The position numbers and the translations under genes were made by a program. This document shows, piece by piece, positions 20,876 to 27,967 of a stretch of 27,967 bases of DNA. Origin of the DNA: Phoronis australis (lineage: Eukaryota > Phoronida > Phoronidae); contig NMRA01000282.1 in NCBI GenBank assembly GCA_002633005.1, forward strand, positions 8,580 to 36,546, written 5' to 3'. The notes below the pieces were generated by a model. That model was given only the letters and a program-made list of their open reading frames with translations, ran no database searches and was not told the origin of the DNA. Positions within the stretch are counted from its first letter, which is position 1. Each line of letters starts with the position of its first letter.

Positions 20876-21898
20876 GGGGGCTGGTTTGTACGTGTAGTTG
20901 TGTTACGAACTATTTGGCTTACAGCACTTGAGATTTATTTTAGAATCCAAGACACAGCTTCGAAATTTAACAAGTACTGAACGCGATGCGTCCCGTAGCT
21001 TATAGATCGTCTAACACACTTTCGTAAGAAAATCAAATATCTAGCTGCCGATAGGATTTTCTTGGACTTAACATGAATAATTAACGACAGCTCTGGATGT
21101 TAACTTGATTACGTAAATTTCTACAGAACGTTTCATTCTTGAAACAAGTCGAATTTAACGCAATATAGGAGAGCGTCCAAGAATGAAACAATTATTTTTT
21201 GTTCAGCATGGTCGGTTCAGGAAATAACGTGGACCAAAGAATAGACATTACTTTACTATCGAAAACACGAGACAGCGCGTTGCAGATGTGCAAGAATCTC
21301 AGAACATGACTGGTCTTAAAAATTGTGAACTCATTTGTGATGTGCGTGTCCTCCTAGAAAACTGCTACTGCGCGAAATAACCCATAAGCGGATATAGGGG
21401 GTTGAAGGGATGCGGCCCCCTTCCTCTCTCTTCCAAGGAAGAAATGAAATCGGCGTAAAAGGTTCGATATACAAGAAACGTACCTACGTATGTCACATGG
21501 GGTTGAAGTTTGAGGCCCTTGTGATATCCTATATCCGACAAAATGTAACGAGATATTGTATTAAACATTATGGCCAAGCGTTAGCACTCTTTCACGTGAC
21601 CGTAACCTTGTACCCTCTCTTGTAGCTGATATCTCGTGTTATCTTTCTCGTGGTCAGTGACACTGAGATATATGTACCTTAAGAATCTGGTGACGAGCAT
21701 TCACAAATAAACTCTAATCGTATTTATTACATTATCACGTAGTGAATTTCATGTTATATCTGTTAGCAGCGAAGGCTATCTTTCTAAACTTGTTTGAATT
21801 AGCCCGGTATTGATTTCCAATCTTCTGGTAAACTTGCTAATACACGAAAGTTGCTATCCGGAGTAACAAATCTTCAATAGGAGTTCAAGAAATGTAGT
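20876..21898. other. Unannotated stretch with one perfect inverted repeat
   Basis: No gene recognised. Open frames at 21365-21577 (-) and 21410-21625 (+) are antisense shadows of each other without domains. Confidence 0.5.
21130..21189. repeat. Perfect 12-bp inverted repeat, 36-bp spacer
   Basis: GTTTCATTCTTG (21130-21141) and CAAGAATGAAAC (21178-21189) are perfect complements. It could be a decayed foldback insertion or a structured RNA. Its distance of 1.2 kb from the hedgehog start gives no functional hint. Confidence 0.45.
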
Positions 21899-22093
21899 TG
21901 TAAATAAACTGTAATAAACAATTGACTGTTGTTTGTAATTAACGCGTTTCTGTTCTAGGCCCTGGATAAGAGGTGAAGAAAATTTGCGAACACTGGGAGT
22001 AGACAACCTGAAGTTTCAAAACTGACGGACACCCGTGTAAACAATTCCCGCCAATCAGAAACGCTCGTCTGCTCAAGTTTGTTTGCTCAAGTT
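21899..22093. promoter_or_regulatory. Proximal hedgehog upstream module: forkhead-like sites, CCAAT box, 9-bp direct repeat
   Basis: Forkhead-like cores are TGTAAATA (21899-21906), ATAAACA (21914-21920), TGTTTGTA (21930-21937) and the consensus TGTAAACA (22036-22043). ACAATTG and AACAATT resemble Sox sites. CCAATCAG (22051-22058) matches a CCAAT box. GCTCAAGTT is directly repeated at 22071-22079 and 22085-22093. All lie 275-470 bp upstream of the hedgehog ATG, and forkhead input to hedgehog genes is well known. Motif clustering is seen; binding is inferred. Confidence 0.35.
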
Positions 22094-22171
22094 AGCATGC
22101 TGCAGTATATGTGAGCAATTCTTCAACCCTTGTCGATCAAAAGGCTTAGGTCAGCCTTCGGGGACGTGAAT

Positions 22172-22180
22172 ACTTACCTG
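22172..22180 (-). other. Consensus splice donor on the minus strand (CAG|GTAAGT)
   Basis: ACTTACCTG on + is a full consensus 5' splice site on -. It follows a 54-codon frame open from an ATG at 22342 on the minus strand, directly head to head with hedgehog. It could mark the first exon of a divergent transcript, coding or not. A single consensus 9-mer can occur by chance in this length of DNA. Confidence 0.2.
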
Positions 22181-22315
22181 AAATTTACAATTTGAAGAAT
22201 TATAGCGCGAAAACGGACAAAAAGCGTTCAGCGGCACTTTCAGATGGATGGAGTACTGTGAGCAACGGTGATGTGAACGTTTTACACCGCCAGATAATTT
22301 TTGTAGATATTTGTT

Positions 22316-22324
22316 TATATATAG
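22316..22324 (+). promoter_or_regulatory. TATA-like motif near hedgehog start
   Basis: TATATATAG lies 45-53 bp upstream of the ATG. If it is a functional TATA box, transcription would begin only about 20 bp before the ATG, giving a very short leader. It may equally be AT-rich 5' UTR. Confidence 0.2.
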
Positions 22325-22368
22325 TTTGTTACATTTTGTCAATGCGAGCCACGTTGTGATAGAACATT

Positions 22369-22680
22369 ATGGCTTTCCGTCGAATTTATAAATTATTATT
22401 AGCGTGGAATTTCATTTTTCTCCTTTTAACTGTCTCGTCCCTTCAGTGCGGACATGGGATTCGAGGAAGTGGTCGCAGAATGCGACCGGAAAAAATTAAA
22501 CCTTTGGTGTTTAAACAGCATGTGCCGAACGTTTCGGAAGGAACGCTGGGAGCCAGTGGACAAAGTGAAGGAAAAATTACCAGAAATTCACCAAAATTTA
22601 AAGAGCTGGTTACTATGGACGATCCCAACATCGTATTTCGAGACGAAGAAGGAGACGGCTCTGACCGATTGATGTCCAAG
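22369..22680 (+). CDS. hh: Hedgehog signalling protein, exon 1 (partial gene)
   Basis: Hedgehog is a secreted morphogen. The precursor is cut by its own C-terminal Hint domain, gains cholesterol there and a palmitate on the N-terminal cysteine, and signals through Patched/Smoothened. This exon encodes 104 residues: a basic start and hydrophobic signal peptide (about 5-26), Cys27 as the expected palmitoylation site ([11 protein letters not shown]), a basic patch, then the Hedge core [20 protein letters not shown] (44-63), [14 protein letters not shown] (67-80) and [16 protein letters not shown] (89-104). Glu93, Glu94 and Asp99 align with the first calcium ligands. The start is supported by an in-frame TAG at 22360-22362 and a good context (A at -3, G at +4). 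Exon 1 ends in phase 0 after RLMSK, the conserved Hedgehog intron position. Departures: CGPGRG is CGHGIRG, and the usual NYNPD is MDDPN. The rest of the Hedge domain and the Hint domain lie beyond the window. Confidence 0.95.
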
Positions 22681-22686
22681 GTATGT
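22681..22686 (+). other. 5' splice site of hedgehog intron 1
   Basis: GTATGT directly follows the AAG codon for Lys104, giving AAG|GTATGT. Reading through gives VCKSKA and a stop at 22771-22773, with no match to the second Hedgehog exon beyond a chance C-K-x-K. The donor is therefore the real exon end. Confidence 0.85.
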
Positions 22687-22901
22687 AAATCTAAAGCCTA
22701 TTTTCGCCAATACCATAAGAGGACCGAGATCAGCCTCATGAAAACCACATCTCAGGTGTCAACACAGGTGTAACAAGTTGGGGACTTGACAATAATAAGA
22801 ACGTTAATAGTCTTATTAATTTCGCTCAATTCGCCCAGCACAAACTTTGTTGCTAAACAATGAACCAAGTTCCGCTTAAGGGTACGTTTTCCGAACCACA
22901 G

Positions 22902-22917
22902 GTGTGTGTGTGTGTGT
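22902..22917. repeat. (GT)8 microsatellite
   Basis: Eight uninterrupted GT units 222 bp into hedgehog intron 1, likely length-polymorphic. Confidence 0.9.
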
Positions 22918-25900
22918 TTGTTGGTAAATCTGTTTGCTCATACAATTTTTTCACGTCCGCCCCCTTATCATCAGGTATTTATTACAGGTAAAACAAATCT
23001 TATCAGGCAGATACTCATTTAAGAACATGTCTGTACTTTAGAATTCATAAATTAAGACAGGGTCAAGATAAACTTATTTCACGGTGACTCACACGAAATG
23101 AAACCGTCTTAGGAAAAAATTGTTTTTAACTTAAAGATTAAAACTTTTTTACGACTAGCCATCACGATCTCAGTGAAGTAAAACGTCAACTCACTCCAAT
23201 GGTGACTATACAGATCCGATTTTTGTTGAAATCACTGCAAATTGTGTCGTGTTACTTATGATTTGCCTAACCTAATTATTTTCCAAGTCCACAAGAGGTT
23301 GCATTTAATTGATGTAACACTTAAACTGTTTATCGGTCATATTTTTAAAACCTGAAGAAGGTTAAGAAAGTGGCAAAAACGTCAATTGTGAGGACAGATA
23401 AATATTAATACTAGCAATTTTTTGTATTTTATGTTGCTTTATCTTAAATAAGCAGGTGTACTGTTTAGACTGATTTACCTGAAAGGTGTGTCGACTTGAC
23501 ACTGAATTTATCTCACCTTAAGTAAACAGAAATTATCTCAGTAAAACTTGAAGAGACTAAAAAACAAGTTTTCGGTTCCAGCATAACTTGCATTTTAATT
23601 CGTGGTCAGTACCAAGTCACAGATTAAGTGTTTTAGAATTCATTAAAACGATACAATGATTAACATTTTAGGGAGGACTTGTCACTAAAGAACGGGAAAA
23701 GGTTGTGAATCTGTTAAAATTGTTATAAAAAGTACTGGCAGAAGCTTGAAAGGGAAGATTTTAAGTATTCTTAATCAGGAACAAGTGGCCATGTTACTCT
23801 AAAACTGGACATTTTCATAAGCTTCGCTAGGAAAGTTGCTGTTCAGTCAAAGTCAAATAAGCACTTGACGCACTGAAGCCAGGTATCGGTATTCCTATTG
23901 TTACAACATTTAACAGTCCAAGGCCGGCTTTATACCGTTGGGTCCACTCCAGCCGTTCACCATCTGTGTGCCGAGGGCTGTGAGCGTTTCCATTATATTT
24001 TAAGGATAATCCCCTTATTAGTCAAATTCCACGGCCTGACTAAAGCCTATTAAGTATTATTCGACGCTACCGTTCTACCTGTTAATCTGTTATGAGCTGC
24101 TACACTCCCAGTCAGTTAGTTAACAAACTTTAAAGAAAAGAAAGCTACTAATAACAAGCCCATTTACGCGCACAAAATAGGCTATTCCATCAAAGGTTTA
24201 GGTCTTATCTGGTCTACCTTAAAGAATTATTGCAAGATTAACCAACTAATATACAACGTCAGTTATCAACATGAGCGCGGCACCTTTCATTGATGCCCTG
24301 GCGCGGCTATTAGACGAGAAATTGTGATGATAACAGTGAATTAATTTGTTGTATAAATGTTTCTATTTAAACGCACCCCTGTTTGCTTGATGACAAATCA
24401 AATATTTTCCTAAATAACAAACAACCAAAACAGAGTCGAGCCCTTGAATGACACTGAAGGCTATGAAAACACACTGCTGTGAGAAACTCAACCAAACAGT
24501 TACAAAAAGACTGAGCAGAACCCAGCGAGTTGAGCCCAAGACCCTGCCATATAGTGCGGCGGTTGGAATGCTGAGAAAATTGAGACTCGACATTGAAAAA
24601 GGCAACGCCCGAAAACAATTGATTAATGTAATTAAATTAAAGAACCGTATCCTACTGCTTCCATACTTTCATTCAATTTCACCAAATGTCGCCTTCAAAG
24701 AGCTTCCAGTTGTACTTTTCTTAAAGTGACATTATCGGAGAGCTACGTCATTTTCCAAAATCGGTTCCAACGCAGACTCGAGTCCGAAACACTCTGCTGG
24801 CTGAGCTTCATTGCACTCGGTAAATGCCACAATATTTTAAGCGTAATTAGTGCGTTTATTTCATGTCGTATGAAATACAAAACTAAAACTCCAATATTGA
24901 ATTATATGGAAGGCTCTGTGAAGGACTTTACAGCAAGCTGACCACAGGGCCAGCTGGTTAAGTCACCGACTTTGATTTCCGGGAATGTCTGACAGATAAC
25001 GACGAGAATTGGTGATTTGTAATAAAATCAAAAAACGCAAAGGAATTTTTAGCACTGGTCAAACCTAATAACTTCAAGAAGTCTATCCCATTCAACAATA
25101 GTCCCAAATATGTGTTTTTCGGCTGTAAAAATGATAAAAGTCCGTTAAATTCACAAAATCTGTAGGTTACCGAGAAATTCTTAATGAAAAAGGCCCGCCG
25201 CGCATGCACGTAGTTGCCAACATTTGTTAACTTGAGGCCAAAACTTCACTTTTAGAGATTGAAATGTAATGTTCAATACATCTAGTGTGTGGTTGCCAAA
25301 CTTGAATGAGTAAGATAAATCGAGGCTTGATTGACAGTGTCTTGCACTTGTTCTCCTTTAATTCAAATTAGGTAGTGAAACAGATTAGCGACCATGCAAA
25401 AAAAATAAACGGGCATTCTTTAAAATGACAATTTGTGTTATGCTGAGCATGTGTAATAGTTTTAGATTTACCAAAGGTGACCCACTTTCAAAGTATAGGT
25501 TCAGGTACTTAAATCAGAAATGGCCTGAGGTTTACTTTACCGAGTCTTTCGGTATCTTATCGTGGATATCTTCTGCCGAAACCAACTTCTTTATTAGAAA
25601 CTGTAACGAATCACGTGTTCCGCTAAATCCTTCTAGAGCCAAGAATCTTGAGAAAGGATACAACAGCATCAAATAACAAGACTAAACATGGCGATAATCG
25701 AACACGCTAGCGGAAGTCCTATTTACTACCATTCTTGAAAGAGCTATGCCCAATACACATTTGCTATCAAATTCAAGTTTTAATCATCTCTTAAATAAAT
25801 AAATATCAAGTTTTCAGGATGCTAGAGAGTAGATAATCTAGTTTTGATGATTCTTTCATTACGTAACGTTTGTATGCCACAACGGGATACTTAAAGAGGC

Positions 25901-26603
25901 ATCCGGCTCTGTGGTTGACAGGTAGACGTTTAGCGAGATAGGAAGCGAGATGGAGTTTGTCCCACTACCTTTAGCGTCATGGTACCAACTACGGCTGCCT
26001 TCCGTAAACCAAACTTTTTTTCACATAAAAGCGAGATACCACAAGTGTTAGCAAGATGTCACCATCAATTACAACTGAATTGAGCAGGTGATCACAGTGG
26101 CTTTTCTCGCGTGTAGTCTTGGGTCTAAGGAACGCAGCCCTGGTACTTCACAGCGGGAATACGGTGAGATTTGTAAGACTTCATACTGACTTTCCACGGT
26201 CAGGGTAATAGACCCTCTTCGTGATTATGTAACAACATGGCGATGTTGTCCCTCTTTTCTGCTAAGTTTGGAAACCCGTAAGTGATCTAATAGACAGTAA
26301 CAAACTGTTCTCGAAGTCTATATTCGAACCATTGATCACACTGATCAAAATAATCAAAGCCACCAAAGAGTCAATAAATTTTTCCAATATAAGAACTCGT
26401 GCGTGGGGTCATGGTGAGGTAAATTATTCTCACACTTTCACGTACACTGTAATACGTGTCATCTGGTTTGTTTAGACGTGGATTAATGTACCAAATTGTA
26501 TGGCCAAGTTGCGCAACGCCCTGGAATGTAACTTTGTATAACTCCTGACATGAAAACAAAAGCATTTACGCAAACATGGCGCATTGTTAAAAGTGAACTG
26601 GTA

Positions 26604-26808
26604 ATTGCATGCTTCTTTACACAGCAGGAATTCCGTCTTCAGTGCAAAGTCTTTGATACACGATAACACGCCAATGAACCCGCTTTTGATTTAGAACCTT
26701 TACCGATTCGAAATTGATTTCAAATCTTTCCTATAAGTCAATTAAATGAGACATCCCGGGCTTCGAAAGACCTTACAGTTTGTTATAGTTTGAGAAGATT
26801 TTTTGCAA
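26604..26808. repeat. 205-bp perfect duplication, copy A (probable assembly artefact)
   Basis: Identical by eye to 26900-27104 across the full 205 bp. This copy stops exactly at the N at 26809, as expected for a contig end that should have been merged with the following contig. The 90 bp between the N and copy B are not in copy A's flank, so either the next contig starts with foreign or alternative-allele sequence, or a real tandem duplication is present. Confidence 0.85.
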
Positions 26809-26809
26809 N
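26809..26809. other. Single N: contig join
   Basis: Ambiguous base directly after copy A of the 205-bp duplication. Confidence 0.85.
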
Positions 26810-26839
26810 CCAAACGACAAGCTTTTGCCCCACTTCCCG

Positions 26840-26847
26840 TGACGTCA
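26840..26847. promoter_or_regulatory. CRE palindrome TGACGTCA
   Basis: A perfect 8-bp cAMP response element within the 90-bp segment between the N and copy B. Binding by CREB/ATF is inferred from the motif only, and the segment itself may be misplaced by the assembly. Confidence 0.3.
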
Positions 26848-26899
26848 CAGTTAAGTCTCACATAATCTCGCGTTATTGTTATAAACTCGCAAAAGGCCT

Positions 26900-27104
26900 A
26901 TTGCATGCTTCTTTACACAGCAGGAATTCCGTCTTCAGTGCAAAGTCTTTGATACACGATAACACGCCAATGAACCCGCTTTTGATTTAGAACCTTTACC
27001 GATTCGAAATTGATTTCAAATCTTTCCTATAAGTCAATTAAATGAGACATCCCGGGCTTCGAAAGACCTTACAGTTTGTTATAGTTTGAGAAGATTTTTT
27101 GCAA
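26900..27104. repeat. 205-bp perfect duplication, copy B
   Basis: Second copy of 26604-26808, continuing into unique sequence (GGCCAGAAATTG) on the right. Includes TTGCATGC and CCCGGGCTTCGAAAG landmarks present in both copies. Confidence 0.85.
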
Positions 27105-27330
27105 GGCCAGAAATTGTCATCCGGGTAAGAAACAAGTTGAAATCAATTTTACGTCAGTAAGTGATTCACATAAAAATACATGTTTGTTGTCGGGACCTTG
27201 GGCAGAGTGTAAGAAGTACGTGAATACATTAAAATAAGAAATATTCCATCAAAATTCATCCACACTTGTTGCCCACTCGACGTTCGATGGCCACTTGGTG
27301 GTCGCAGTATTAACGACCCACCCTCCTTCA

Positions 27331-27386
27331 GATGCAATCAGACGATCCTAGATGGTATCAGACGATTCTAGATGGTATCAGACGAT
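27331..27386. repeat. 20-bp tandem repeat, about 2.8 units
   Basis: The unit CAGACGATYCTAGATGGTAT starts at 27339 and 27359, followed by a partial CAGACGAT (27379-27386) and preceded by a partial GATGCAAT (27331-27338). One substitution separates the two full units. Confidence 0.9.
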
Positions 27387-27967
27387 AAGTCTATTCACGT
27401 TTAATGGGACGGAACTGAATGGCCAAGTAATGATGTTTATTCGACTTGTGAATGAGCTCGGTCGAAAATGAATTATTACGATTAGTCGAGAAATCCCGAA
27501 CAAACAAAGAGAAGAAAGTCTTGAAGTAGTCAGCGATTACTAAATACCCGCTAAACAAACACACACTTCATGAATCGGCTGGCACAGGAATATTGTCGAG
27601 CATAGAATTCTAGTATACACACGCGTTCCATAAAGGCTTCCGAAATTCGCGGGTGTACAAGAAATCGCTAAACCGCGATGGTATGTCGCATTGTGAGACA
27701 GGATGTTTTCTTTGGAACGCACTAGTGAAAGCGATGTCGAATCTGCCCAAAAGGGCAAATTCGTCCGTGTGTGTTTTCTTGTAGTTTTCATTGTTGATTC
27801 TCCACTAAGAAGGTTTTGTTAACGGATGTTCAGAAAATACAACCGAGTCAATAGAACTTCAAACCCCTTTCACACCAGAGGCCAATTTAAGTGTGCGGTG
27901 CATTGTTCGATAAAACATGCAAATATTGCAACAAAAATGAAATATTATACTCTTCTCATCTGTGCCT

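Larger units (their letters stand above)
22681..27967 (+). other. Hedgehog intron 1 (5' part, runs off the window)
   Basis: No sequence encoding the expected exon 2 (RCK.KLN..A..VMN.WPG, TE.WDEDG, HYEGRA) was seen on the + strand to the window end, so the intron exceeds 5.28 kb. It is AT-rich with open frames of 60-93 codons on both strands (for example 24448-24729, 25425-25676) that carry no recognised domain. Contents listed separately: GT microsatellite, contig-join duplication, CRE motif, 20-bp tandem repeat. Long first introns of hedgehog genes often hold enhancers, but no specific enhancer is recognisable here. Confidence 0.75.

Noticed and set aside
22681-22773. Open reading continues past the hedgehog exon as VCKSKAYF..., recalling the RCKDKLN start of exon 2
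   Set aside because: Only C-K-x-K matches. The following residues do not resemble the Hedgehog block and a stop follows within 31 codons, while a consensus donor sits at the conserved intron position.
24448-24941. Two consecutive + frames (93 and 71 codons) in hedgehog intron 1
   Set aside because: No recognisable domain. The second begins with a non-ATG codon at the first's stop, so there is no sign of a real frameshifted gene.
25425-25676. 83-codon + frame containing NQKWPEVYFTESFG, superficially like the NQWPG..TEGW of hedgehog exon 2
   Set aside because: Spacing and neighbouring residues do not match the Hedge domain, there is no suitable acceptor in frame, and the frame has no other resemblance.

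Overview
The window is animal genomic DNA that is mostly non-coding. It has one clearly recognisable coding exon: the first exon of a Hedgehog-family gene on the + strand (22369-22680). This exon encodes a signal peptide, the cysteine that becomes the lipid-modified N-terminus of the mature ligand, and the first part of the Hedge signalling domain. It ends at a consensus GT splice donor at the intron position also used in vertebrate and fly hedgehog genes. Exon 2 is not in the window, so intron 1 is longer than 5.28 kb. Hedgehog plus a long intron means a metazoan. The low GC, scarcity of coding sequence, many small terminal-inverted-repeat elements and apparent allelic differences at contig joins fit an outbred, probably marine, invertebrate. 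The phylum cannot be fixed from one exon.

Layout: 1-22.3 kb is the 5' flank of hedgehog. It holds a poly-C/GC-rich repeat at the left edge with a fuller copy at 11.38-11.46 kb, several short perfect hairpins, a MITE-like element at 5.42-5.67 kb, a 352-bp duplication around a single N at 6.2-6.9 kb, a diverged dispersed repeat pair (13.6 and 15.0 kb), and two inverted copies of one MITE family (15.38-15.56 and 20.74-20.88 kb). The first MITE copy carries a six-unit 12-bp minisatellite, and the second has two units. Clusters of forkhead-like, homeodomain-like and CAGGTR motifs at 16.4-16.6 kb and 21.9-22.06 kb are candidate hedgehog regulatory DNA. 22.7-28 kb is hedgehog intron 1, with a GT microsatellite, a second contig-join duplication (26.6-27.1 kb) and a 20-bp tandem repeat.

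Two minus-strand stretches look like unrecognised small coding units. The better one (20559 to 20192) is two overlapping reading frames joined at an ATGA over a run of six A. Together they would make a protein of about 122 residues with a zinc-ribbon-like CxC...CxxC segment. An NRF1-like palindrome lies upstream and an AATAAA downstream. The weaker one (7686 to 7281) also ends just before an AATAAA. Neither can be assigned a function from sequence alone. Three single-N positions (6545, 11427, 26809) are probable assembly joins, and two of them are flanked by duplicated sequence that may not exist in the real genome.
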